Source: Brachionus plicatilis
Lineage: Eukaryota > Rotifera > Eurotatoria > Ploima > Brachionidae
Assembly: GCA_010279815.1 (NCBI GenBank)
Contig: QEOQ01000658.1
Span: 1,034,806 to 1,098,805, forward strand
Reading direction: 5' to 3'
Length of the DNA stretch: 64,000 nucleotides
Shown here piece by piece: positions 23,726-35,345 of this stretch. A model generated the notes under the pieces. It was not told the DNA's origin. It searched no databases and worked only from the letters and a program-made list of their open reading frames with translations. A program made the translations under genes and the position numbers. Every line of letters starts with the position of its first letter. Within the stretch, counting starts at the first letter, position 1.

Positions 23726-25141
23726 CAGTCGAACCTCGATATAACGAGCAAGTCGGGCGAAAATTCTCCTGCTCGTTGTATCGAAATAACATTAACATAG
23801 GTGGACAAAATAAATTTTGGCTTCTCAAATTTTATTAAACAAAAATAAACAAATGGTTAACAAAATAAAAATTTTTTGAAAAAATCAGAAATAGATGTTT
23901 GTTTTGTATTGCATTTTTAAATTACAATATTTTCAATATCAAATAAAAAATCAACGATATTTGAATAATCTTCCTTTTTATTCAAAAAAGAATATTTTAG
24001 ATCATTAATTCGATCAACTGCATCTTGCGAACTATTAGCTATTTTTTCTGATCTAGAAATTTCTTCTTTATCTGAATCAATTTCAACATTGTCCTTTCTA
24101 ACGTTTTTTGAGTTGACAATTTCGAGATCAGATAAAGAGCCTCTTGCTTCCAAATTTGAATTGATTGAAACACAAGCATACTTTTCGAAGTCCAATTTTT
24201 TTCTTACTTCGATAATTCAGCGATATCTTTTTTTTCATTTTCGCTTTCTAAATCGCTGAATAAAAAATCACCATCGAAACCAACTTTTTGAAAACATCTT
24301 TGGATTGTTAGTGGAGAGACACCATCCCAAGCTCCTTTTATCTTATAAATCGCTGAGAGAATATCTACTTTGGGCATTTCCGAAGCAAACTCTATCGCAT
24401 GGAGATTTTCGCGGGCAACATCTGTTCGATACTTTATTTTAAACTATTGTATTTCGCTTTGGTCTAAAGGCTGCAAAACAGAAGTGCAGTTCGCTGGAAA
24501 AAAAAAAAAAAATTTATGTCTTGGCATAATTGGTTTATTTATGGCCGATGAAATTATCTAAAAAAAGTAAAATTTGAGCGATAATTTTTGACATTTTTGA
24601 ATAGAACTACTATCAATAATTCTTATCAATTTATAATGAGTAAAGAAAATAAGTTCATTGGTTTTTTTTCATTATTAAAGTATGAAAAAAAAAATTTTAT
24701 TAGATATTAGAAAAATTTATTAGAAAAATATAATCAAATTATATTAAATTAGCTCGTTATCGGAAATTAATTGTTTAATTCAAATTTTTTTAGTATTTCT
24801 TTTTATATTTTTTACTCAAAGTCCTCAATGTAACTTAAATTTTATTTTATTTTTTTTAATTTTTTTATATTCAATTTTAAATTGCCTATGAGGCTGAAAT
24901 TAATAATTAATAATAATAATAATAATATTACATGTGAAAAATTTTTTCGAGCTCGTTATATAAAGTTTTTTTTCTTAAAAAAATAATAAATCGGTTTTTC
25001 AAAAACGGCTAGTTCTATCAAGTCTGTTATATCGAAACAATTTTTATATCTTTTTCTACTCCTCGTAATCGGTTCCGGTAATACAGCTCGTTATAAAAAG
25101 GCGCTCGTTACATGGGTTCTCGTTATACCGAGATTCGAATG
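23726..25141 (-). mobile_element. pogo/Tigger DNA transposon relic
   Basis: A 1416-bp element bounded by TA dinucleotides (23724-23725, 25142-25143). Terminal inverted repeats match at 20 of 23 bases (CAGTCGAACCTCGATATAACGAG at the left; CATTCGAATCTCGGTATAACGAG reading in from the right). TA target duplication, these termini and the transposase remnant identify the pogo/Tigger branch of Tc1/mariner-like elements. The 5' half of the transposase gene is gone. Confidence 0.93.
23917..24570 (-). pseudogene. Broken pogo/Tigger transposase, C-terminal half
   Basis: On the minus strand one reads LDNFIGHK (the second catalytic Asp region, LDN..H), then, after frame breaks, PANCTSVLQPLDQSEIQ-stop. 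This is followed by FKIKYRTDVARENLHAIEFA and VSPLTIQRCFQKVGFDGDF, and an acidic tail ending near 23917. The order matches the DDE domain end of Tigger-type transposases. The DNA-binding N-terminus and first catalytic Asp are absent, and stops and shifts make it non-functional. Confidence 0.88.
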
Positions 25142-25143
25142 TA

Positions 25144-25845
25144 TTGACTTCTTGCTTTTTATTAAAAATAATTATTGTGTTACTCATTTAACATTATTTT
25201 TTGTAAATTAAAATTATGTTCTCGTATCAAACATACATTATATTAGTGAAAAAATTTTTTCATATAAAATAGATTAAAATATTTAATTTTTGACTAGTTT
25301 CTCAGAACTGATTCAAAATTAGAATTTACTTTATTAAGATTTGATCTCTTTAAAACAATTTTAGATAATTTTTTTAGAGTCATAAATAAATGTTGGTTTA
25401 TCTTTTACTTTTTACTAAATCCGAAGTATGAAATTTCGGTTAAAAAAAATCCTAAAATTATTTTCATAACTTCATAGATTTAAATATATCTCAATCATAG
25501 AAAAAAAATTGCAAAATTTTGACTTATAATTTTGAAAATAATTTAATCAATAGATCATTTTTTGTTCTCTTGAAGACATTTTTATTTCTTTGAAAAATAT
25601 TTTATTTTGAATTAACATCTCAGACTCTTCCGAAAAGTCTTAAGCCTTCTTCAAGTCTCATTTTGGTCTGAAAAGGAATAAATTTAATAGAAAAATCAGA
25701 AAGAAATTCAAAAAAAAATCTAGATTAAAATAAAACAAAATACTCTTTTCTTTTGTACAAAGATTTTTTTTTTATTTTTAAAGTATTAGATTTTTTAAAT
25801 AAATTTTACAAAAATAAAGATTCTTTTTACATTTTAGCATGTATA
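25144..25845. other. AT-rich intergenic DNA, no gene seen
   Basis: Nothing notable; it probably includes the 3' UTR of the next gene on the minus strand. Confidence 0.5.
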
Positions 25846-25849
25846 TTTT

Positions 25850-26191
25850 CTAATCGTAAAAAATTGCTATTAACACGGCCACAGTATAAATAATCAAACC
25901 AAGAATAGTTGCCAACAAATTTGATATCATACATTTTTTTGACATTCCTAAAGCGTCTGAATGACGTCTACTCTGTTTTGCGTCCCTTGTTCTAATGCAA
26001 AAAATGAGGCCTGGTATTGATAAAATTGTAAAAAATATTAAATTTATAATTGTCCATGCTAAATAATCTTTTATTTTTTCAATTTCTTCAATTTCTAATT
26101 TTTGGTTGTAGTTATCCCGAAAATCTTGACTAGAGCCATTGAATATGCTAGTTACATCACTTATCGGTGATTTGTCTGGAATGTTTGTCAT
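25850..26191 (-). CDS. CD225/dispanin family two-helix membrane protein
   Basis: A 113-residue protein from ATG 26191 (MTNIPDKSPISDVTS). A longer reading would need a TTG start. The C-terminal half is a CD225 domain: DYLAWTIINLIFFTILSIPGL as the first membrane segment, IRTRDAKQSRRHSDALGMSKK as the conserved basic loop, then ISNLLATILGLIIYTVAVLI as the second. CD225/dispanin proteins (IFITM, PRRT2, TMEM233 and others) are small tail-anchored or re-entrant membrane proteins that affect membrane fusion or trafficking. The specific role here is unknown. The dead copy at 20359-20740 and the relative at 28817-29371 make a local family. Confidence 0.85.
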   Translation of the reverse strand: MTNIPDKSPISDVTSIFNGSSQDFRDNYNQKLEIEEIEKIKDYLAWTIINLIFFTILSIPGLIFCIRTRDAKQSRRHSDALGMSKKCMISNLLATILGLIIYTVAVLIAIFYD

Positions 26192-26230
26192 TTTTGTTTT
26201 TTTAAATTCACTTTTGATTTTGAGCCTCAA

Positions 26231-28790
26231 TTTTGTTTTAGCTTCATTCAGGTAAAAAAGAATCTACACGTATGATATTTATAGCCATAAACAATGCTGA
26301 CAGCTCAATCATCAAATTCTTGATTCACATTAGATAACTAATTTTTGCGTTTTTGTCTAAAGACATGCTTTGACTAGATTCAAATCGTTTAGTTAAAAAT
26401 CTCACAAATTAATGTATTTAACAAAAAATCATCCATGATTTTATCAGTTTATAGAAAAAATAGAAATTTTTTCTCAATCAATAAACGATAGATTTAATTT
26501 TTTTAAAATACAACAACATAATTGATTTTATCATATTTTGTTAGAAAAAATTTTGAATTTTGTTTTTTTAATCTAAATTGATGAACAAAAAAATTAAGAA
26601 ATATTGATCAAATGCCAGCATTAATTTTATTAGGCCAATTAAAATTTTTGATCAATTTATTCATTTGAATCTTTAGTTTAAATTTTACATACGAAAAAAA
26701 TAGTCATCGTAGTGTGGAAAGTTGAATAAAGTGAATAGAACAAGAAGAATAAGTTTATTGATATCAGGAAAATAATTATATGCAACCATCAATGCTTGCA
26801 TATAATTATTTTTCCAAATATTTCCTAATTTTTTCCTAATATTTTTCCTAATATTAAACAATATGATTTAGGCTTGATCAATAATAATTAGGGGGTTACA
26901 TGAACCATTTAGCTTTTAACTAGTAATTTTTAAAGTGAAATTTGACCGAAAATTCAACTCGGCTAATTAATTTTTTAATTCTAATTGATGATTAAAAAAA
27001 ATTAATTAACCTAAAAAAGTTAAATATAAAATTTAAAAATAAATCAAAACATTAGGATATGAATTCAAAAACAAATAAATTTAAATCTAGGAAATTTTTT
27101 TAAATTAATTACATTGAATTCTGGGTTTTAAATTTTAATCAAAATAAAATAGCAATGAAACTATTCAAATCTTTTAAAAATAATTTTATAAAATTATCAG
27201 TTTGATTGAAATAATAAACTTTTTATTAATTTTTGACAAAGAAATCAATTCATATAAATTAAGAAGGAAATTTTTAAATTGAAATAAAAATGAAAATGAG
27301 AATTCTGAAATGATGCCAAGATAAAGGATATTTTTTTGAGTTGTACGGCAAATAACATCAAATTAAAAATTTTAATATTTCATTTTTTAAAAAAGTTTCT
27401 TCCAAAAAATCGGCTTGAATTTAATAAGTTGATAAAATTCGAATCTGGTCAAAATATTGACAACCTGAGCACAATTTGTACTTTAAAAAAATCTTCAATA
27501 AAAAATATGAACCCTTGAATTTTAATTTTATTTATCAAACAAAAAATATCAAAAATAATTTGATCACCAAAATTACCTTAATTAAATTTTAATTTTTTCA
27601 AAAATTTCGAAAAAAATATTTAGAAATATTAAGATCTTTAATTTTGTTGTGGTTTTTCTTCAAAATAATCTTTAAAGGGTTTTTTATTTCTTAACTTTTC
27701 AGCTTATGCAGACCATTTCGTTTGTGTAGTGATCGGACAAAGAATGTTTTTAAAAACTTTAGAATCTACTAATTTATCCTCCATTTTTTTTTCGCTTTTA
27801 TGAAGAGCGAGACATATGTTTTTATAAAAAAGATCAGAATAATAAACTCCAATTTATTAAAATGCCTCAAAATTACTTTAAAAATGTTCAAACATAAAAA
27901 TTATGTTTTTTACTTAAAAGAAAAATTGAGTGTAATTGTTTTTGAAAATTTTAAGACTAAAATTAATTTGAAAATATGTCCATATTTTTTATTGAAGAAA
28001 TAATTTTTTTTTTAAAGTAAAAATTATTTCAATTCGTTTGATATCTACAAAAAAAAACTCCAATCAGAGTAAAATTTAAAATTGATGATTTTTTTTAATT
28101 TAAGTTTAAATAACTAGTTGCTAATTTTACTTATTAGATTTAAAATTTGATTTATAAGTTAAATTTAAATTTAAAAATTAAAAAAATTATTTTCCATTTT
28201 TTTTTGCATTTTTTCGTAAATAGAAAATTCAATTAGAACATTTGTAATTTTTCTGGAATCAAATAATTTTTTTCTAAAGAAAAATTTTATTTTATTGAAA
28301 ATTTCAATTAATTAAATCAACATAAAAAATTTTAAAAAGAAAATAGGCCAGACTTTCTATTTCAATTTATCTCGGTCAGTTGAATACTAAAAAATTCAAA
28401 TCACTTGACCAACATTTATTTCAGCAAAGTAAAAAAATCGTTCGACATTTTAATAAAATTTAGTAAAAAATTTTCACAAAATTAAACAGTTTTCTTTGAA
28501 AACTTGACCAATGGAGCGTGCCAAAGACTAATTATTTAAATCTTTTGCAAATAATGGCTATTTATTCATCGTTGGATTTAAATTTTTATCGTTTATAGTC
28601 ATAGCTTAAATGGACTAGATTCGGTCTTATTCTATTTACATTAGCTTATAATAATTTATGATTTAAAAGAAATATCATCAAGAATGTAGGATTTATAAAT
28701 TTAAATCCTTCTAGTTCGTAGCTTAGTAAATTTTTTTACCTTAGAATAAAAACCTTAGCTTGAATTTATATTAATAATTTTTTGAATATT
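26231..28790. other. AT-rich intergenic DNA
   Basis: No convincing gene. ORFs at 27336 and 27800 are Lys/Asn/Phe/Ile-rich strings, as expected from AT-rich DNA. It holds one strong hairpin (listed separately). Confidence 0.5.
26767..26814. repeat. Perfect hairpin with arms of about 18 bp
   Basis: AAAATAATTATATGCAA and its inverted copy TTGCATATAATTATTTT flank a short loop. This may be the relic of a tiny foldback element. Confidence 0.7.
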
Positions 28791-28816
28791 TTTTTAGAAA
28801 TTTCCTCGACCTGAAC

Positions 28817-29371
28817 ATGAAAAATTCTAAAAGGCAAGATTTGAGATTGGACCACGACCCAGACAATAATGAGAATTTAAATGAAATGCCTTATGAGGAA
28901 AATCGGTATTTTAATGCAAATAGACCACCCGTTCAAATACCACCTCGACCTTATATTGGTGAAAATCAAAATGGCATGTATGGTTCAAATAAGAGCTTTA
29001 ACCCAAACTATCAATCAACTGAATCTCCACTGTATGTTCCACCATTTTTGATGAACAATGCGAGAAATAGTCGCCACAATCACAACGGCCCCAGGGACTA
29101 TTTGCCGTGGTCAATCGCTAATATATTCATTTGTGTCATTATAGCCATGCCAGCTCTGTTTTTCTCTGTTCAAACAAGAGATCATAAAAAAGTTGGTAAT
29201 CTAAAAAAGGCCAAAATAAACTCGAAAAGAGCTTTAGTACTGAACATTATTGCCTCTGTAGTTGGTCTATTGACAATTTTAAGCGCAGTTATTCTAAGAT
29301 TTGCCTTGTATCAACTGTTTGTAAATAATGATGTCAAGTCGTATAATGTTCCTCTCATTGCTGGTGGGTAA
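28817..29371 (+). CDS. CD225/dispanin family protein with Pro/Asn-rich N-terminus
   Basis: A 184-residue ORF from ATG 28817. A long hydrophilic, Asn/Pro/Tyr-rich N-terminal part (about 1-93, with PPVQIPPRPYIG) precedes a CD225 domain: DYLPWSIANIFICVIIAMPALF, VQTRDHKKVGNLKKAKINSK, then LVLNIIASVVGLLTILSAVIL. The proline-rich N-terminus followed by two membrane segments is the usual dispanin layout. An AG acceptor at 28796-28797 suggests a 5' non-coding exon or trans-spliced leader just before the start. It is related to the 25850 gene but in opposite orientation and with a different N-terminus. Confidence 0.85.
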   Translation: MKNSKRQDLRLDHDPDNNENLNEMPYEENRYFNANRPPVQIPPRPYIGENQNGMYGSNKSFNPNYQSTESPLYVPPFLMNNARNSRHNHNGPRDYLPWSIANIFICVIIAMPALFFSVQTRDHKKVGNLKKAKINSKRALVLNIIASVVGLLTILSAVILRFALYQLFVNNDVKSYNVPLIAGG

Positions 29372-29950
29372 TCTTGTCACTACTAGACAAATCCTCGAAT
29401 CTCATGCATTCCTTTTATATTTTTTACAGTAATATTGTATTTCAGAGATTTATTTTGTAAAAATTACTCAATTCCAAAGAATTAAATCACTAGAATTGAT
29501 TTTCCATTTAAATCCATTTTACTTATACAAATAAAATTTTATAAAATTTTTTATCTTTTTAAATCAAATTTATTAACCCTAAAATTCTATTCATTAAAAT
29601 ATTCAGTTAAGCTATCCAAGGCGGTCGTGAACTTTGGATAAAAACTGTTATTCAAATTAATAATAATGATTTTAAAAATAAATTTTTGTTTCACAATTTT
29701 GACATTTAATAATAATTTGCTTAAAGTAAACAGGAAAAAAAATCAAATTAATCTCTATATTAAAAGATAAATCGAATATTCAAAGAAACAGTACTAAATG
29801 TTAGGTTTTTTTGAAATATTTTTCTGAGTTATTATTTTCGTTCGAAATTATCCTTTTATGAATATAAACAATTCTTCATTAAAATTTTGAATTTAAATAA
29901 ATTTTGAAATTTAACATAGAAATACTTTCATTGTCTGTATTTGAACGAGT
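29372..29950. other. 3' flank and AT-rich DNA
   Basis: No gene; poly(A) signals of the AATAAA type occur near 29530. Confidence 0.5.
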
Positions 29951-29955
29951 ATATA

Positions 29956-30420
29956 CAGTGGTGATTTGATAACAGTATTTTACGAAAAATTACGTAAATT
30001 TTCAGGATTTTGAGATAATTTTGGTAAAATTTGGTAAAATTAAAAACGGCCAATTCAAAATTCAAAATTTTTTGAAAAAATGTCTTTTTTTTCCAAAAAT
30101 CGAAAATTTAAGAAAGCTTTTTTTATAACAATTTAAAAATATCTATTTTTTTGACCAATTTATGAAAAAAAAAAACTGTCTTAAATTTTCGATTTTTGGA
30201 AAAAAAAGACATTTTTTCAAAAAATTTTGAATTTTGAATTGGCCGTTTTTAATTTTACCAAATTTTACCAAAATTATCTCAAAATCCTGAAAATTTACGT
30301 AATTTTTCGTAAAATACTTCTTTTTCACTTTTCGGATTTTACGTTAATTTACGTAAAATGTGGTAAAATTTGGTTAATTTACGGTATTTTACGTATTTTT
30401 CGTAAAATGCAACGGCTTCA
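29956..30420. mobile_element. Foldback element with CAGTGGTG end
   Basis: Starts with CAGTGGTG (29956-29963). An almost perfect inverted repeat has arms 29975-30113 and 30179-30317 (about 139 bp each) around a 65-bp centre. It is followed by more TTTACGTAAA-like sequence to about 30420. The same end and interior words occur at 16140-16440, so these are two members of one non-autonomous family. Confidence 0.75.
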
Positions 30421-30429
30421 TGTATCAAA

Positions 30430-31840
30430 ATTTTAATTTTTAATATTTGATTTTTAACGCAACGAATATAATCAAATATAAACTTTCATGCCAGGGTAGT
30501 AACTGAAAATAAGGTTCAAGCGAAGCCTCAAAATTAAAAAATTACAAATATTCTAAGCTTAGGCTTCGGTTATAAATGAAAACATTTAAATTATTGAAGC
30601 AAATTACATTATACTATAATTATTTTATTTTCGAAAATAAAGGTTTTAGTTGAGGGTACAAAATCTAGGAAAAAATCTAAATATTGAATATTAAAAATTA
30701 TATATTCTGAAAAATCAACTAATTCTAAGTTATTAATTTTTCTAAAATTTGATTGAATTTTTAGGTTTTATTTTTGAGTATGGGGAAATCTCTCAGCTAA
30801 TTGTTATGATGATGAGATGGTTGATTATAAAAAGTAATTTAAAACATTTATTTTAATCAAATTATGAAGCATTTCTAATTACCAAAAATATTTTATTCCA
30901 TTCTCAATTTGAACAAAAATTGTAGCGAATTCAAAAAATTTACGATTTTCTATGCTTAAGTCATGCCGATCTAAATTAAAATTAAAAAATTAAAAAATTC
31001 TGACATTAAAAAAGCATTAAAATAGCTTACATCATTGATTTTAACCTAAAGAATCATGTGAATTTTTCAACATGTAATGGTAATTGGTTAACATCGACCC
31101 CCTGGTAGAAACAAAATTTTATATGGTGAAAAACTAATTTGGAAACCTAAATCTGAATTTTCGTTTAATGTCTAATTAATATTTAAAAAAAATTATTTAA
31201 TTTACCTATTTTCCTAAAAATTAATTATTATTTTTCAGACAATAAAAATTAATTGAAAAATTCTGGTTAATGCATGACATTGAATAGAGTATGCTAATCT
31301 TTAAATGATTCAGCTTCATTTTAATATTCGTGTTTTCAGAAAGTGGCGATACAACAAAAGAATTTAAAAGCTTTTTCAATATAAGTGATATTTAATTTCT
31401 GAAATTAATTAAAATACTTTTATAATAATGATTCTTATATTTTCTCATTAAGCAATTTAATTAGAAAAAATTAAAAATAAACAAAATTCAAATATACCAA
31501 AAAAAATGGTTAATTTAAAATTAGGAAAAAATTAAAAACAATTTTCATAATAATCATAATAAATAAAGCTATTAAAATCAGCAATTAAAATTTGCTAGCA
31601 AACAAAAATTAATTTCAGAATTAAAAAATAATTCTGTACCATGTAAAATCAGAAATAAATTTCTTTACAGTATAAATATATAAAAAAATTCGATAATCCC
31701 AAGGTAATTAAACCCAGGAAAATTCTTTTAATTTCAAACTGTAAAGCTATTTTAAGTGTATTTTCTTAAAAAAAACTTTCAATATATTCAAGTCCCTAAA
31801 GCATGTAATAAACAAATAGGGATTTAGTTATGATTCATTA
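30430..31840. other. AT-rich intergenic DNA, no gene seen
   Basis: No supported feature. Confidence 0.55.
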
Positions 31841-31844
31841 ATCC

Positions 31845-31941
31845 CAGAGTTATTTAAAAGTACCAAAATAAAGTTCAAGTCATTAAAAAAAAAGTCCGGA
31901 CTTGGACTTGACTTAAGACATGTGACTTTTAAACAACTCTG
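31845..31941. mobile_element. 97-bp hAT-type MITE
   Basis: Terminal inverted repeats CAGAGTTATTTAAAAGT (left) and CAGAGTTGTTTAAAAGT (reading in from the right). Flanking 8-bp direct repeats match at 7 of 8 (ATTAATCC at 31837-31844, ATTAATAC at 31942-31949). The interior has repeated AAGTC/GACTT words. An 8-bp duplication plus CAGAG ends is diagnostic of hAT elements. It shares ends and internal words with the copy at 42109-42387. Confidence 0.88.
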
Positions 31942-32110
31942 ATTAATACTTAAAAAAATTACCTCAATAGTTTAAAATTTCTGATTTATACTTGATTTTA
32001 CATTTTGACTGCTGTAAATCAATGATCTAAAGAATTCAATTGTTATCAGTATCATATTATATCAAAAATGCATATTTAAAAAAATTAATTCACGAAAACA
32101 AAAAGAAGAA

Positions 32111-32633
32111 CTCAAATACCGTAAACCCTTGCAAAACCATGCGTGGGTTTTATCGATTTAATCTTAGGTTTTAGTGCACGCATAAGTGACCACGCATAAA
32201 ACTTTACAAAACTTAGCTCTAATCACAGAATTTAATTTCGCACTTTTTTTCAAAAGTTTAATTTTTAATCCCACATCTAGGATCGAATTTTTTTTATTAA
32301 AAAAACAAATTAATCATTTTTTAAATTATTTTCTTTTTCAATTTTTAACCCCGCACCATAATTCAAAAACTTGAGTTTTTATGCATCATATTTATTTTTC
32401 TATTTTCAATTTTTTATGCGGGGTCATGTTAAAATTTTCGGTTTTTAAAACGGCGTCATTGCAGGTTTTTAAGTTTTAACGCCGCGTTTAAACATGGAAA
32501 AACGCATTTTTGTGCACGTATCACAAGGGGATCGATTTTAACATGTGGTCGATGGTCACTTATGCTGGCACTAAAACCTAAGATTCTAAATTTATGCCAC
32601 GCATGGTTTTGCAAGGTTTACGGTATTTGAAAA
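32111..32633. mobile_element. Inverted-repeat DNA element of about 0.5 kb
   Basis: The left end (TCAAATACCGTAAACCCTTG, followed by CAAAACCATGCGTGG) is repeated inverted at the right end (CCACGCATGGTTTTGCAAGG, then TTTACGGTATTTGA). More inverted similarity lies inside (AAGTGACCACGCAT and GTGGTCGATGGTCACTT; CTTAGGTTTTAGTGC and its mirror). A TA at each edge (32117, 32624) would suit a Tc1/mariner or pogo-type MITE. Because the inverted repeat runs past it, the exact edge is uncertain. No ORF of note. Confidence 0.75.
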
Positions 32634-32999
32634 ATAAATTCTTTGGTTAGAAAATTTTATTGAAAAAAAACAAGTAATTGAAGATTATTTTTTTTAAAAC
32701 TTGAAATTTTTGACCACTCTTCAAAAATTAATTCATTTTTAATTCATCAAATAATTCAAATAAAACTTGATCTAATAGAATAATAATTTAATATTTATTA
32801 AGCGGTAAAATGAAAAAGAATGAAAATTCAATTAAACAGACTATAATCTAGTTTTTTTATTAATTTTATTTCTACATTTTTTTGAATATCTTAAACTAAA
32901 ATTGATAGAAAATGCATTAAATGATGTGAATTGTGAAACTTTCAAAACCGTATTTTTTTATTAATGATATTTTGAGAATAAACTTTTAATTTACTACGA

Positions 33000-35345
33000 C
33001 CAGACGGTGTTTAGCTCAAGTTGAGCTGTGGCAGTCTTTCTTCGCTTTACCTACACCATACCAAACACATCTTTTTCAATACCCAATTTGAAGCTATTGA
33101 CTGTTTCAGTATTCACCAGACTTTGTGGCAAATCATTCCACCTTGACCCAATTCTGTTCGCTAAAAAATTATACCTTTATGAACCGCATTTACTAATTTC
33201 TCTAACAAGCTTCATGTTAAACTAGCTAAAAAGTTTGAAAATAGCTCTCTTCTAAGATCCATTTTCAAACTTTTTGCAAAGTTCAGTCCATTCACCAAGT
33301 TAATTTTCTCATGGCCGTTGACTATTTTAAAAAATTTAATTAAATCTCCTCTTGTTCTGCGCTCCTCCAAGTTCATTAGTTCTAGCGATTTAAGCCTATC
33401 TTCGTATGATTTTTTCTTTTTATTTATTTGACTATAAATATAAATAAATATCTGACCAATTTTGTTGCACGTCTCTGAACTTTCTCAATCATATTTATAC
33501 TTGCTTTGATTGAAGGATTCATACTAACGGCATATTCGAGTTGAAGTCGTGTAGGCCATTTTGTCTCTATTATTTGAATCAACTCTAATAGGTCGTTTAT
33601 GTACAAAACGAACAAAATGGGACTTAAGACCGATCCCTGTGGAACACAGTCGACTCTGATCATACAATTAGACTCGAAAAAAACTCGTACTCGCCTAACT
33701 CGGAAAATTCGAGTTTAAACTCGTACTCGTACTCGGCAAACTCGTAAAACTCGAGTATTTACTCGTGTAAAAACTCGAGTTGAAAATTATAAATTTCACT
33801 AGTCAAAATTTTTTTTGTTATATTTTTTAATAATTTTTATTATAGCTTATTAGTAAATCAAAATTTAATATCAAATCTATTTGAAAATATCCAGACTTGT
33901 TTTTAAGTCACAGTTTTAAGTCTAAGTCACTAAAATTTAAGTCAAAGTTATGACTTTTTTTATTTAAAATTTTTTTTTATTTTTTTTAAGTCAATAACTT
34001 GACTTAAATTTTTTCTTTTTTTTAGGTCTAAGTCAATGACTTAAAATTTTTTTTTTTAGAAAAAGGCGGTTAGAATTTTGGACTGCCGCGCTGAAAAAAA
34101 AGAGTTTAAAATATTATAAAAAATTACAGTTAAGATAATTAAATATGTTTATTAATTAAAAAAAAAAAAACCCATATTTTAATTAAAAAAAATAAAAAAA
34201 ATTCAAGTCATAACTTTGACTTAAATTAAAAAACAAGTCTGGATATTTTCAAATAGATTTGATATTAAATTTTGATTTACTAATAAGCTATAATAAAAAT
34301 TATTAAAAAATATAACAAAAAAAATTTTGACTAGTGAAATTTATAATTTTCAACTCGAGTTTTTAGACTTTTTCGAGTTTTTACACGAGTAAATACTCGG
34401 GTTTTACGAGTTTGCCGAGTACGAGTTTTTTTCGAGTCTAATTGTATGACTCTGATGTTACATTACCAAGGATTTTTCTTTGTGTTCTCGCTACAAGAAA
34501 TGATGGCTACTCGACTTTACCATACCCTCTAAATTTTACCAGCAATTTTCTCTTTGATTCTTTGCCAAAGACTTTTGAAAAAATCCGTGTAAATGATGTC
34601 AACGAAATTTCCATTTTCGATTTCGTATCTTACTTTATCAATAAACTCTAACAAGTTCGTTGTACACGATTTTCCGTGCATAGAACGATGCTGTTTTTCG
34701 TTGATCAATTTATTACTGATTAAGTAGTCCATAAGCTCGTCTCTTAAGATTTTTTCCATTATTTTACCAGCTACTGAGTTTAACGAAACGGGTCAATAGT
34801 TGGGTAAGTAAATTTTTGAGCCACTTTTATGCATTCGAATACATTTGCTAACTTCCATTTTTCCGGTAAAATACCATCAGAATGTGATTTGAAAAAAATT
34901 TTTTATAAAGGTTTTGATAATGAATTTGAAAAACTTTTCAGTACCAAAGCAGCAATCTTATCTGGTATAGCGGCCTTCCTGTAATTTACACTAGAGTAAG
35001 AATTAGTGTTAAGCTACTCAATTCTATAATTCCATTCCATTACGATGTGTCCCTGACATGTGTTTTAAAGGAGAGCTTTAGAATTCATTAGTGTGATTCG
35101 ATCGGAAGATTCAGTTAGAATATAATCGTGCACATTTTTGCATTTTCCATCAGCTTTGACGAAGATTGAAAAATTTACGTATAGAGCAAAAAATACATCG
35201 TTAAGGGTTTCTAACATGTTAACCTCAACTAATTCTTCGTTTATAATAATCGTAGAACCGCATAAGTTTGCATCCCACTCGATATTTGGTAGGTTAAAAT
35301 TCCTTAATCATGACACCCTAAACAAATTTTCCTTCAATTAAATTT
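33000..35345 (-). mobile_element. CR1/jockey-like LINE, 5'-truncated and decayed
   Basis: On the minus strand, with many stops, domains appear in LINE order. From about 35320: an endonuclease-end piece (FNLPNIEWDANLCGSTIII), then RT motifs (DKIAALVLKSFSNSL, then KLINEKQH...HGKSCTTNLLEFID, FVDIIYTDF). After an insertion come VPQGSVLSPILFVLYINDL and the C-terminal part (SINMIEKVQRRATKLV, then SYEDRLKSLELMNLEERRTR). The tail (FLANRIGSRWNDLPQSLVNT) ends near 33050. No intact ORF remains, and the piece between RT blocks (33661-34448) is a later transposon. Confidence 0.9.
33661..34448. mobile_element. hAT-like palindromic element inserted in the LINE
   Basis: 788 bp with long inverted arms (roughly 33661-33970 and 34165-34448). 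Ends are CATACAATTAGACTCG and its exact mirror, with perfect 8-bp target duplications ACTCTGAT at 33653-33660 and 34449-34456. The outer arms are packed with ACTCG words and the inner part with AAGTC words, as expected of subterminal transposase-binding repeats. Removing it rejoins the LINE reading around VPQGSVLSP. The 8-bp duplication points to hAT; no transposase is encoded. Confidence 0.9.

Noticed and set aside
30143..30436. Opposed ORFs of 61 and 69 codons
   Set aside because: They lie in the two arms of a foldback element and are mirror translations.
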